From JAICXG01 sp963801255 (GTDB taxonomy: Bacteria; Verrucomicrobiota; Verrucomicrobiia; Chthoniobacterales; UBA10450): DNA of 64,000 nt. Made by a program: the position numbers and the translations under genes. Shown here in pieces: positions 10,775 to 19,787 of the stretch. The first letter of the stretch is position 1. The number at the start of each line of letters is the position of its first letter. The DNA lies in contig CAWDEC010000012.1 of NCBI GenBank assembly GCA_963801255.1, positions 62,001 to 126,000 of the forward strand. Reading direction: 5' to 3'. The notes under the pieces were generated by a model, which had not been told where the DNA came from, made no database searches, and saw only the letters and a program-made list of their open reading frames with translations.

Positions 10775-12049
10775 TTAGGGCGTCGTTAGCACAAAGGCAG
10801 TGCCAGTTCCGTTAAGTCCGCCCGCGGAGGTGGTGCCGTAGAGGGCATTCCCTCGCGGCACCAAACGCGCCAGCGAACGAAACCCGTCAGGTCCGCCAAA
10901 CGAGTGAAATACGGTCTCGGTCCACGGGTCCCCCTGGTTCTGGGGCGGAGTCAGCTTGAAGATCACTCCTCCAAAGTCCGGTCCGCCGCTGCCTCCCGTT
11001 GACGCCGTTCCAAAAAGCCGGCCCTTGTTGTTGATGATAACTCCCGCTACGGGACTACCACCATCTCTGCCTCCGGAAAAGCTGTAAAGGACACTCTCAA
11101 TCCATGAGGTATCGGGCCCTGCTGGCGGCGTAAGCTGAAATACAGTGCCTCCCTGAAGGTCGCCTCCGCCACTTGTGGTTCCGTAAAGCAGGCCGTTTTG
11201 GTCGAACTGCAATCCACCGAAGGGCAGAGTCCCATCCGAGCCGCTAAATGAAAATATTACTGTCTCGGTCCAGGTACCTCCTTCGATGACTGGCGGAGAA
11301 AGTTGGTAAACCGCCCCCAGGTCGTTGACTCCTCCTACCAGGGTTGTTCCATAGAGGTTCCCTGGCTTATCCATGACTAAGTCGCTCGACGGAAACGCTG
11401 CATCGCCCGAACCCGTAAAGCTATGGAGAACTGTTTCTGTCCAATCATCTCCGCTCGTTGGCGGCGTCAATTGAAAGACGGTCCCACGGCCATTAGCGCC
11501 TCCGTCGCGAGTCACACCAAAGAATCCTTGCCCCGCTGGGAGCAAAGCTGCGTTCGGATGTATTCCGTCGCCGTTGAAGCTGCCAAAACTGTAGAGCACT
11601 CGCTCCCTCGCCGGCGGCGCATCAGCATTAATGGAAAATCTTACCTCAAACGCGCTCCCCATGTCATTTGCCCCACCTTCCAAAGTCGTACCGAACAATC
11701 TTCCCGGACCAGTAAGGACCACGGGGCTCACGGGCACCGACCCGTCCGGTGGCCCGGTAAACTTATGGAGGATAACCTCTGTGAACCCTGTTCCTCCATC
11801 GGGAATCAAGCTGAAAACAATGCCGTTTCCATTCAGGGCACCCAGGGCCGCAGTCCCATAGAGGTTGCCCGCCTGGTCAAATACCACCCCGGCCTGCGGA
11901 TTCTCTCCATCGTTGCCGGAGCCAAAATCGTGGATGGTCGTAAGCGTTTGGGCAAAGGCTCCGGTTCCACCCACGAGAATTACGCTCAACATCAGTTTGA
12001 TGGCTGCGATAAATAGAGCCATTTCTTTTTTTCTACTGTTATTGTTCAT
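10775..12049 (-). CDS. GloVer-repeat secreted protein
   Basis: A 424-residue protein with a signal peptide (hydrophobic core 'LMLSVILVGGTGAFA') followed by seven or eight repeats of about 50 residues. These have the pattern 'LHSFTGSGD.A.P.S.LV.D..GNLYGTT..GG.NDLGAVYQLSPP', the GloVer tandem repeat seen also in the first gene of the window. Unlike that gene it ends directly after the repeats with no NISTR anchor domain. The predicted fold is a beta-propeller, exported. It is on the same strand as its neighbours with gaps of 130-175 bases, so separate promoters are plausible. No function is assigned. Confidence 0.85.
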   Translation of the reverse strand: MNNNSRKKEMALFIAAIKLMLSVILVGGTGAFAQTLTTIHDFGSGNDGENPQAGVVFDQAGNLYGTAALGALNGNGIVFSLIPDGGTGFTEVILHKFTGPPDGSVPVSPVVLTGPGRLFGTTLEGGANDMGSAFEVRFSINADAPPARERVLYSFGSFNGDGIHPNAALLPAGQGFFGVTRDGGANGRGTVFQLTPPTSGDDWTETVLHSFTGSGDAAFPSSDLVMDKPGNLYGTTLVGGVNDLGAVYQLSPPVIEGGTWTETVIFSFSGSDGTLPFGGLQFDQNGLLYGTTSGGGDLQGGTVFQLTPPAGPDTSWIESVLYSFSGGRDGGSPVAGVIINNKGRLFGTASTGGSGGPDFGGVIFKLTPPQNQGDPWTETVFHSFGGPDGFRSLARLVPRGNALYGTTSAGGLNGTGTAFVLTTP

Positions 12050-12223
12050 ACACTTACTGCTTTGTTCTTGGCTTGTTGCTTAGAGTGCTGATTAACACTC
12101 GCGAGAGTTAGAAAGGTTTTCTCGCTCTTCCTGTTACCGAAACCGGTTGATAGCCTCCCGTTGCGATCAGGGTGAATCTCTCGAGCACGAGCATTAGGCC
12201 ATTCTTTTCACTGTAACAGTGCG

Positions 12224-13969
12224 CTACTGACATGACGGTATGCTCGGCGGAAAGCAGCCAGCCGGATCAGTAAGCTCAATCGTGTGTTCCCCGAGCGGCG
12301 GGTTGTTGATCGAGAGTTGGGCCTGGTTGCCATTGATAGTCACGGAAGTAGGGTCGCCATCGACTGTGATGGTGACCTGCTGGCCGGAGTGACTCGCGTC
12401 AGTAAGGGTAAGCTTGGCCTGTAATTTGTGGCCACCGCCATTGGACTTGCAACGCGCCTGGAAGGAAACCAGATCTTCACATGGAATGCCGCCCCCCGAG
12501 ACTAACGACGCCCATTTCGTCACGCTCATATCTCTGGCGCCGGTGTCGGCGTTATAGATCCCGCCACCGTCGTAGAGGTTGAAGGCAGCGTCGAAGCGCA
12601 ATGCGCCCGGGGAGGGAATCTCGGATCCCACGTTAAAGACGATCCCTCGATTGGTCTCGAGCCCGGTAGCGGTGTCGAGCACGAGCAGAATGACCTCGTT
12701 GACGTAAGGCGGCGAGCTGGTCCGGCCGACGACGAATACGTGTCCCTCGGGATCAACCCGCACGTCCGATGGCGTGTCGAAGCACTGCTTACAGGGTTGG
12801 CCGTAGACATTCGTCCAAAGCAGCACCCCCGTGGCCGCATTGCGTTTTACAGTGAAAAAATCGTCGTTGAAGTTAGAGACATCACCGTCCGGATCGCTTG
12901 TGCCGGTGATAAAGACACCGCCTGCGCCATCGAGATAAAGGCCACTCGCGCTGTGGCGCTGACCGATGGCATCGTAGAATTGCCAGAGCAACTGGCCGTC
13001 CGTCCCGCGCAGCTTAATCGTGCTGTATTTATTTATGAAATCGATCCCGGTACCGGTCACATAAATATCGCCCGCACTATCGATTTCCATGTCGACGGGG
13101 AAATCGTCGCCCGTCACTCCCCACTTCTTGCTCCAGAGCAGCGCGCCATTGCCCGGGGCATATTTGTTCACCACGTAGTCGGCGTGATTGTCGCCTTGGT
13201 AGCCTGTGATGGCGACGAGCACGTTGCCGCTCTGGTCGAGCAGAATTTTGACTGCCGAGTCAAGGGAAAACGGCGCAAAGGCGGGACCATCGTAAACCTG
13301 GCGCCATTGCAAGGCGCCGCTGGAATTGAACTTGACCGTCATCACATCCGGTCCATCCCCTACTGTGCCGCCCGTCACGTAAATGTTACCAGCCGCGTCA
13401 GTCACGATCGCGGAGCCAAACTCCGACGTCCCAGGACCGCTGCTGTATTTGATCTTGTTTAGTAGCGAGCCGGTAGCCGCGTCGTAAGCCAGGACAAGGA
13501 GGTTGGCAAACTGATTGGGACCGGGCGTACTTCCCACTACATAAAGGACGCCGTTAGATCCTTTCGTGATGCCGCTTGCGATATCCGCACCGGAGTTCGG
13601 GCTGCCCCAGGTCTGCGTCCACCGGGTCGATCCGTCTGGCGCAAACGAAACGGTCGTGATGTCGGTATTGGACGAACCTGACGTGCCTGTGATGTAGGAG
13701 ACGCCGTCCGGGTCGACGTAAATCCCGGCGGTCCCGGCGGAGAGGGAGGTGCCGACTGGCACGCGACTAACCCATTCCGGTGATAGCTGTCCGTTACTCG
13801 TGCCGGATAAACCGCTCAGGCCGACGATTGTGACCAGCGTAACACCGCGCACCTTGGCGACGACTGTCTCCTTTGCCGTCCGCAACCTCCACCTAATTGT
13901 CTGTTTTAAAATCGGCGCGTTGTTCTCAAGGGACGTCATCTCCATCTTATGTTCGTTAGGTGCTTTCAT
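12224..13969 (-). CDS. SBBP-type beta-propeller secreted protein with Cys-containing C-terminal module
   Basis: 581 residues. The N-terminus carries a long positively charged lead before a hydrophobic segment ('GVTLVTIVGLSGLSGTSNG'), so the true start could be internal. The body has SBBP-like repeats ('VDPDGVSYITGTSGSSNTDI', 'TDAAGNIYVTGGTVGD', 'IDSAGDIYVTGTG'), predicted to form a propeller. The last 90 residues ('GIPCEDLVSFQARCKS...QAQLSINNPPLGEHTIELTD...SC') match the end of the PQQ-like protein at 6968-8702 almost residue for residue, while the two propellers differ. The module therefore behaves as an independent unit. Location is probably extracellular or cell surface; function unknown. 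Confidence 0.85.
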   Translation of the reverse strand: MKAPNEHKMEMTSLENNAPILKQTIRWRLRTAKETVVAKVRGVTLVTIVGLSGLSGTSNGQLSPEWVSRVPVGTSLSAGTAGIYVDPDGVSYITGTSGSSNTDITTVSFAPDGSTRWTQTWGSPNSGADIASGITKGSNGVLYVVGSTPGPNQFANLLVLAYDAATGSLLNKIKYSSGPGTSEFGSAIVTDAAGNIYVTGGTVGDGPDVMTVKFNSSGALQWRQVYDGPAFAPFSLDSAVKILLDQSGNVLVAITGYQGDNHADYVVNKYAPGNGALLWSKKWGVTGDDFPVDMEIDSAGDIYVTGTGIDFINKYSTIKLRGTDGQLLWQFYDAIGQRHSASGLYLDGAGGVFITGTSDPDGDVSNFNDDFFTVKRNAATGVLLWTNVYGQPCKQCFDTPSDVRVDPEGHVFVVGRTSSPPYVNEVILLVLDTATGLETNRGIVFNVGSEIPSPGALRFDAAFNLYDGGGIYNADTGARDMSVTKWASLVSGGGIPCEDLVSFQARCKSNGGGHKLQAKLTLTDASHSGQQVTITVDGDPTSVTINGNQAQLSINNPPLGEHTIELTDPAGCFPPSIPSCQ

Positions 13970-14147
13970 GCTTCTTCCTCCTCTGTTGGATAGTCTCTAC
14001 CCGTTAATAGTTGATTGGATTACTGGAACGGGATTATTTGTTTTCTCTTTTCGAAGTCTAGCTGGATCAAAGTCCTAACTCTATCTACCTCGATGTGTAA
14101 CGACGAATGTCCAAGGTAGAATCTTTCCGACCTGTTGGGGGACCGGC

Positions 14148-14169
14148 TGTTCTCAAGGGGCATCATCTC
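14148..14169. repeat. Short echo of the 5' coding sequence of the upstream-facing gene
   Basis: This 22-base stretch matches 20 of 22 bases of 13921-13942, which lies inside the first codons of the SBBP-type gene. It sits in the 263-base gap 13970-14232, in the same orientation. It is probably the trace of a partial duplication of the gene's 5' end. Nothing else is recognised in this gap. Confidence 0.4.
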
Positions 14170-14232
14170 ACGCTGGTAGGAATTTTGGTTATCATAATGA
14201 GACTTCTTCGTTGATTTCTAAATGCTTCATTC

Positions 14233-16782
14233 CTACGGCGTCGTCGTCGTCGCGATGTTCGAGTAGCCTGAATAGCCCACGTTCGACGTGGCCCTAACCC
14301 GGTAACGGTAGGTCGTGGTGCGCACGACCTGTTGGTCGACGTAGCGAGTCTCATTCACTGAGACCGCTCCGATGACCGCGAAGTTCGTGCAGGTTGATCC
14401 CTTGCATCGCTCGACCTCGAACGTGTTCTCGTTCGTCGAGTTGTCCTGCCAGGTGAGCTTGACCTTGGCCTTGACCCCGACCAACTGCGACTTGGCCACG
14501 AGGTTCGTCGGTGCCGGAGGAGGACCCTGTTGTAAGGTCGTTGCGGCGGCGGAGTTTGAATAGAACGAGTAACCGTCCAGGTTGAACGCACGCACCCGAT
14601 AAGTGTAGGTCGTGACTGGGAAGAGCGTCGTATCGGCGAAGCTCGTCACGTTCGGACCTACCTCGAGGATTGGCACGAAGGATGGGTTAGCGTTGCAGGC
14701 CGCCAGTGTGCCGTCGCACCGCTGGACTTGGAATCCCAGCTCGTTCGGCGAGTTATCCGCCCACGAGATACTAATTGTCGAAGAGTTAACCGAGGTCGCG
14801 GCGAGCGCCGTTGGCGGGTTCGGTGGGAGGGGATTCACGCCTGCCAGGATCTCGGCGAGGCCCATGCTCGCCGTGCCGACCCAAACGTTTCCGGTGGCGT
14901 CGGCGGCGAGCGAGTAGATCTGATTATGTGGAAGTGGCGAGTTGGCGGTCGTGTAGGTCGACCAGGTCGCTCCGTCGAACGACGCGACGCCGCCAAGATA
15001 CGGGAACGTCTGGCCGTCGAAGCAGCCGACCCAGAGCTTACCATCGGGAGCGAAGTCGAGCGGGCTACAGACATTGGCCGGCAGGCCCGAGTTGAGTTTG
15101 TTATAGAGCGTCCAAGTCGAGGCTCCATCGAAGTGGACGACGCCAACGTCGGTCGTAAACCATATGCCGGCCCCAGACGGGTCGGGCTTAACATCATTGA
15201 TGAACTCCGAAGGAATCCCCGAATTCGCCTTCGTATAGACCGTCCACGACGTGCCGTTGAACTTGTAGAGACCCGTAATGGAGCAGACCCAGACGTTGTT
15301 CTGCTGGTCGATAGCGAGGTTGCCCACGTCGTTCGCGGCCGGAATATTCGCGCTTACCCAGCTGGTTCCGTCGAAGCGCCAGAGACCGGCCGTCCCCGAG
15401 GCCCAGACGGTTCCCAAGCCGTCTACCGCGAGATCCTGGAAACTGGAGGAGGGAAGGTACCCGGTCCACTGTGTTCCGTCCCAAGCGCCGAGGCCGTGGA
15501 AAAGCGGAGTCGTCCAGAGCCGCCCCTGACCGTCCATGACGGATCCGGTCGCGGAGTCCGTCGCGAAAGGCCAGGGCGCCGCACCAAGATTGTAGGGGTT
15601 ATATCCGACCCAAGTCGTTCCATCGTACCGGCAGACGCCGCCACCGCTGGCGCCGATCCATAGTGTCCCATCGGGTGCGGAGTAGAGGCCGTCGATCCAT
15701 CGCGACGTGAGTGCGGTTCCGGACGTGTTGTAACCGACCCACGATCCGTTCGCGAGCCGATGTGCCATGCCCCCGATCCCGCCGGCCCACATCGTGTTCT
15801 GCGAATCGAATGCGAGGGCATATACGTGCGAGAGCGTCGGGACAGTAACACCTTTCCAACTCGATCCGTTCCATTTCCAGACCGAGCCGATGAATGTTCC
15901 GACCCAGATGTGACCCTGACGGTCGAGCGTCAACAGTGTAAAGCCGGATGTAAAGATGGGGGGCGTCCGGTCGATGACCTGCGACCCGTTCCAGACACTG
16001 ACGCCGCCTGTCGCGAAGGCGATCCAAAGTTCGCCGTTCGGGGCAAACTGCAGATCGTTGACCCATCCGTTTTGGACGATCCAAGTCCAGGCCGTTCCGT
16101 TGAACTTCGCAACACCTAGCACCTCAGAGCCGATGTAGATGTTGTTCTGCGCGTCGATTTCGATCGACGTCACGCCGTCCCATGGCTGGCCCCACGGAAT
16201 GCCGTTCGCGGTCGTCCAGAGGGTCCAGGTCGAGCCGTCCCACTTCGCGAGCCCACCCTTCACGGTCTGGAGATCGTCCAGCGTGACCCAGAGGTTCCCG
16301 AGGCTGTCCCATGCGAAGTCGCTGACCATGTTCGTCGGCCAGATCGGGGCATTCGCGGTGTTCCAGACGGTCGTCACCCGAGTGCCATCAAACATCAAAA
16401 GCCCGACGTCGCTCGCCATCCATGCATTCCCCTGGGCGTCGAACTTGACGTTTCCAAGGTTATGGCCGGGGGATTTCGCGTCGACGTTCGTGTAGTCGGT
16501 GAACTTCACGCCGTCGAACTTCGAAAGGCCGCCCTCATCCCAGATCGGGTCGTCACCCGCGATCCATTTGTTGTCCTGCGCGTCGATCGCTATCGAATAG
16601 ATGTAGTCGCCGGGCAGACCAGTGTCCGCGTTTGTGTAGATTTTCCAAGCGGGGGTTGCAGCCAGGGAAGCGTCGCGCGGAAGGAAACCCGACGGCAGGA
16701 CTGACGAAGACTGCGCAAGAGCACTCGAGGCTAGAAAACCGGAGGCAATAAGCCCGATGTAGAATTGAATTTTGTTCTTCAT
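14233..16782 (-). CDS. Large secreted Reg_prop beta-propeller protein with two fibronectin type III domains
   Basis: 849 residues with a signal peptide ('FYIGLIASGFLASSALAQ'). Residues about 45-640 hold a dozen or more repeats of the two-component-regulator-propeller type ('IAIDAQDNKWIAGDDP', 'DGTLWIGASGGGVCRYDGTT', 'LDRQGHIWVGTF'). The C-terminus has two FN3 domains ('PPTALAATSVNSSTISISWA' and 'APTNLVAKSQLVGVKAKVKL'), each with 'YRVRA' near its end. In Bacteroidota such propellers are periplasmic sensor heads of hybrid kinases. Here there is no membrane helix or kinase domain, so this is a free exported version. Length and architecture are intact. Confidence 0.88.
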   Translation of the reverse strand: MKNKIQFYIGLIASGFLASSALAQSSSVLPSGFLPRDASLAATPAWKIYTNADTGLPGDYIYSIAIDAQDNKWIAGDDPIWDEGGLSKFDGVKFTDYTNVDAKSPGHNLGNVKFDAQGNAWMASDVGLLMFDGTRVTTVWNTANAPIWPTNMVSDFAWDSLGNLWVTLDDLQTVKGGLAKWDGSTWTLWTTANGIPWGQPWDGVTSIEIDAQNNIYIGSEVLGVAKFNGTAWTWIVQNGWVNDLQFAPNGELWIAFATGGVSVWNGSQVIDRTPPIFTSGFTLLTLDRQGHIWVGTFIGSVWKWNGSSWKGVTVPTLSHVYALAFDSQNTMWAGGIGGMAHRLANGSWVGYNTSGTALTSRWIDGLYSAPDGTLWIGASGGGVCRYDGTTWVGYNPYNLGAAPWPFATDSATGSVMDGQGRLWTTPLFHGLGAWDGTQWTGYLPSSSFQDLAVDGLGTVWASGTAGLWRFDGTSWVSANIPAANDVGNLAIDQQNNVWVCSITGLYKFNGTSWTVYTKANSGIPSEFINDVKPDPSGAGIWFTTDVGVVHFDGASTWTLYNKLNSGLPANVCSPLDFAPDGKLWVGCFDGQTFPYLGGVASFDGATWSTYTTANSPLPHNQIYSLAADATGNVWVGTASMGLAEILAGVNPLPPNPPTALAATSVNSSTISISWADNSPNELGFQVQRCDGTLAACNANPSFVPILEVGPNVTSFADTTLFPVTTYTYRVRAFNLDGYSFYSNSAAATTLQQGPPPAPTNLVAKSQLVGVKAKVKLTWQDNSTNENTFEVERCKGSTCTNFAVIGAVSVNETRYVDQQVVRTTTYRYRVRATSNVGYSGYSNIATTTTP

Positions 16783-16970
16783 AAGGATTGCTTTAATGCG
16801 TTTAGGTTATTGAATTGTTGTTAGCGCTTCTAACCACCGTTTGAGAAACTTGGCCCATTTCTTGTGCTCTCCACTTGGTGCTAAGGCGTACCGATATCGA
16901 TGGCGTAGAGCCAGGAGTGATATGCGGCACCTCAAATAACTGCACGGTCAGTGTTTTCATAAGCTCTCCG

Positions 16971-17573
16971 TTAGTGCGCACTGGAAAACGCGTCAGTCCG
17001 CACAGGCGCCCTTAGTACTTTGTTTTTCATCTTCGAGGGGGTCTCATCGCCTTTCGAATTGTGTTTCTTAGAGAAACCTCTCCGTTTTGCTGGGATTACA
17101 GGCGGCCGGCGGGCCTTAGCTCCGTTCGGCTTTTGAACTCGTTTTGGGTTGTGAGTCAGGCTCGCGGTCATTGAGATATTGGTCCTAAGTAGACGCGAGA
17201 TAGGGCAATTGGCCTTTGCGGTGAGCGCGGCATCCATAAAGGATGCCTGGGAGGCGTCCGGAATATTCGCGTGCACATCAAGGTCAATGCGCGTAAGCGT
17301 CCATCCCTTTGCCAGCTCTTCCAAGGTGGCGGTTGCCGTAGTTTCGATGCGCTCCGGGTGAAAGCCGGCAAGACTAAGCTCGTTAGCGAGAGCCATGGAA
17401 AAACAACCGCCTAATGATGCCGCAATCAGTTCGTCCGGGTTGGTTCCGACTCCTTCGGTGAAACGCGTATGAAACGAATATCGGGTATTAGAGAGCACTC
17501 CACTCTCCGTGGTCATTGTGCCAGTTCCCTCGCGGAGAGTCCCTTTCCAGACAGCTGATGCGTTGCGGTGCAT
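16971..17573 (-). CDS. OsmC/Ohr family protein with an extended basic tail
   Basis: The first 140 residues are a full OsmC domain: 'ASAVWKGTLREGTG', 'GTNPDELIAASLGGCFSMAL' with the resolving-type cysteine, and 'KANCPISRLLRTNI' with the second conserved cysteine. It is likely a thiol-dependent peroxidase acting on organic hydroperoxides, cytoplasmic. The remaining 60 residues are lysine/arginine-rich ('KPNGAKARRPPVIPAKRRGF') and absent from usual members of about 140 residues. The tail may be a real extension or read-through after loss of the original stop. It is divergent from the LysR gene at 17723, which may regulate it. Confidence 0.85.
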   Translation of the reverse strand: MHRNASAVWKGTLREGTGTMTTESGVLSNTRYSFHTRFTEGVGTNPDELIAASLGGCFSMALANELSLAGFHPERIETTATATLEELAKGWTLTRIDLDVHANIPDASQASFMDAALTAKANCPISRLLRTNISMTASLTHNPKRVQKPNGAKARRPPVIPAKRRGFSKKHNSKGDETPSKMKNKVLRAPVRTDAFSSAH

Positions 17574-17722
17574 GAATTGATCCGCTGCAGGTAGACGTAG
17601 TGCCAGCGTGGCACTCAGATACGTCCCTCATTCGTCAGCCGCCAATACCTCGTTGGCCAAACGTGATACCTTTTAAGTATCGTCAAGCGTCTCCTCAGTT
17701 GGTATTCTGCGAATCGACCACT

Positions 17723-18616
17723 ATGGAGATTCGTCACCTGCGCTACTTCGTCGCCGTTGCGGAAGCGCTTAGTTTTACCAAGGCCGCGCTAATGCTGCAC
17801 CTCGCACAACCGTCGCTCTCCCGCCAAATTAAGACGTTGGAAGAGGAGCTCGGCGTGCGGCTACTCAATCGCACAAAACAAATGGTTAGCCTGACCGATG
17901 AGGGCCATTCGTTTCTGGTCGATGCGAGGCGACTCCTGGACCATGCGCGGGAAATGGTGGAATCAGTGCGGCGATCACCCCGCGGCGAGATATCTACCCT
18001 TAATGTGGGTTACGTTAGTAATCTCTTTTATGATCTCTTACCGACGACGCTAGCCTCCTTGAGGCGGTTGCTTTCCAGTGTGTCGATCAATCTTTTCGAT
18101 ATGTCATGCGGCGACCAATTTCGCGCGATTGAGGCCAGAAAAATTGACCTCGGCTTCGTTGGGCTACATGAGCCAATCGAAATGCGCGGCCTCCAATTTC
18201 GAACAATCGCGTCTTATGCGACCGAGGTTGCGCTGCCAAACAGTCATCCTTTGGCGCGCAAAACCATGGTCAACCTGAAAGACCTTGCGCCGATGTTTTT
18301 CATCGGCATGTCGGAAGCGAGTTACCCCTCCTACAGGGATTGGCTTACCAAGACATGCCGACGTGTTGGCTTCACCCCGAGGGTCTTGCAGGATGTCGAG
18401 GTCGAAAGGACCATGATTCACGCGGTCGCGAGCGGACTGGGTGTCGCTTTGGTGCCCGAGCCAGTCAAAAAGTTCGAGCACGAGAAAGTGGTCTTTCGCC
18501 CACTGAACCCCACCGTGAGAACTGAAGCCTGTATCGCGTGGAACGGCAAAAATCCGTCGTCTGTCCTGAAAACGTATTTGCAGATCGTCGACCAGGCAGG
18601 CCGCAGTATCCGCTGA
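17723..18616 (+). CDS. LysR-family transcriptional regulator
   Basis: 297 residues from the ATG at 17723, which places 'MEIRHLRYFVAVAEALSFTK' at the N-terminus as is standard for LysR helix-turn-helix domains; more upstream starts would add unrelated residues. The HTH runs through 'AALMLHLAQPSLSRQIKTLE'. The effector domain spans about 90-297. It is transcribed divergently from the OsmC gene with 149 bases between the starts, the classical LysR-target arrangement, so control of OsmC in response to an oxidant is a reasonable inference. The cysteines do not obviously reproduce the OxyR pair. The ligand is unknown. Confidence 0.9.
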   Translation: MEIRHLRYFVAVAEALSFTKAALMLHLAQPSLSRQIKTLEEELGVRLLNRTKQMVSLTDEGHSFLVDARRLLDHAREMVESVRRSPRGEISTLNVGYVSNLFYDLLPTTLASLRRLLSSVSINLFDMSCGDQFRAIEARKIDLGFVGLHEPIEMRGLQFRTIASYATEVALPNSHPLARKTMVNLKDLAPMFFIGMSEASYPSYRDWLTKTCRRVGFTPRVLQDVEVERTMIHAVASGLGVALVPEPVKKFEHEKVVFRPLNPTVRTEACIAWNGKNPSSVLKTYLQIVDQAGRSIR

Positions 18617-19021
18617 TCTCGGGTCAGCACGCATCAGTACGGCCAACAGCGCCTGTTTATATGGTGCCGGAACCCCAGCGTTTGACGGGTCAGATCAAGA
18701 CGATCGCCCGCCAGGCACGCATCACCTGACAAATTTTCTCGACAACTCGCGCCAGAGGTCCCGATTCCTGAAAGTGTACATCCGCGGAATATTTGAGCTG
18801 TCTCCGCGTGTCCAATGTCCAAAGCGGCATTGCAAGGATGCTGCCTATAGCGTGGCATAAACCTTTTTGTCACGGAAACCGAGAAGCCATATGGTTTGAG
18901 TCGGCAAGACCTGGAAAGCTGTCAGTTTTCAATCAACAGTTAGGCAGGCGTTGTTTCGGGCTTTCCTAACAAAGGAATTGGTTAAGCAAGTAATCGCGCC
19001 AGTAGCACCAGGCTTTCTCCG
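18617..19021. other. Gap without a recognisable gene
   Basis: 405 bases between the LysR gene and the convergent NISTR-domain gene. Short open frames exist on both strands but none resembles a protein family or has plausible start signals. No tRNA, terminator hairpin or repeat was recognised. Confidence 0.4.
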
Positions 19022-19621
19022 CTAATCGTGATCAATCTCGTAAACCTCGATTAACGCGATCCCGGTCGAATTATCAGCTCCGGTAACAACCGCGGTGTAA
19101 GGACCGGGCTCGAGTCGCACGAGAATTGCCGCTTCGTTAGGATTCGCGGGCGGGATAGTAGTCGCGACAATGTCGTCCGAATTCGACTCGCTCTGCCAGT
19201 CATCGTTGTCTCTTAAGTCCGTCGTCCCACTCATCAGCTTCAGGACCGGGTTCTGCAGTGCAGGAGTTACGCCTTGACTCTCCAGTGAAGGCCCAAGCGC
19301 GCGGATGAGAACGAACTTCGGTCCGCCGGTAATAATGAAACCACCGATCAATTGTCCCTGGCCGGTGGACACGAATCCGCGGGTGGAGATATTCGCCAAG
19401 TGATTCTCTGAAGACTCTTGCGGAGCGCGGAAGGAATAAGTAACTCCGCCCAAGTCGAAATCGCCAAGTTGCGCACCATGTCCGAAGGTAAGGGTGCCGG
19501 TAACGGCTTCTCCGGTGAGGAGAGTTAGCGAAAATGTTGAATCTGGGTGATCGTCGTTCAAATCCTCATTGAGATCGGCCAAATCATCTGCGTCCTGTCC
19601 GTGATCGTCGCCGGGAGGCAT
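19022..19621 (-). CDS. NISTR-domain protein, possibly 5'-truncated
   Basis: 199 residues. The C-terminal 125 residues are a single copy of the NISTR domain ('NISTRGFVSTGQGQLIGGFI', 'LIRALGPSLESQGV', 'PGPYTAVVTGADNSTGIALI') found twice in the first gene of the window. The N-terminal part is acidic ('DDHGQDADDLADLNEDLNDD') and followed by 'SLTLLTGEAVTGTLTFGHGA'. There is no signal peptide, whereas related proteins are exported, and no better start lies upstream in frame. Either the 5' part has been lost or an upstream frameshift separates it. Role unknown. Confidence 0.65.
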   Translation of the reverse strand: MPPGDDHGQDADDLADLNEDLNDDHPDSTFSLTLLTGEAVTGTLTFGHGAQLGDFDLGGVTYSFRAPQESSENHLANISTRGFVSTGQGQLIGGFIITGGPKFVLIRALGPSLESQGVTPALQNPVLKLMSGTTDLRDNDDWQSESNSDDIVATTIPPANPNEAAILVRLEPGPYTAVVTGADNSTGIALIEVYEIDHD

Positions 19622-19787
19622 GCCGCCTCGGTGCTGATGCGGTTGATCAATTGCTCGCGGGTAAAAAAGGGATTCTTATCGCAATGCAGCGCGAACGAAT
19701 TGCTGCAACGCCAGTTGCGGAGGTAATCCGAAGGAAAAAATCGCTCGACGTCGAACTGTTTCATCCTGCACGATCGGTCGCAAAATA

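Noticed and set aside
6918..12113. Possible shared upstream element (CTAACTxTCGC) before secreted-protein genes
   Set aside because: Similar bases occur upstream of the genes starting at 6886 and 12049 only with gaps and mismatches; it is not convincing without alignment of more genes.
14728..15663. Long open frame opposite the Reg_prop gene
   Set aside because: Highly charged arginine-rich translation without domains, fully inside a well-supported gene on the other strand; typical of a shadow in GC-rich DNA.
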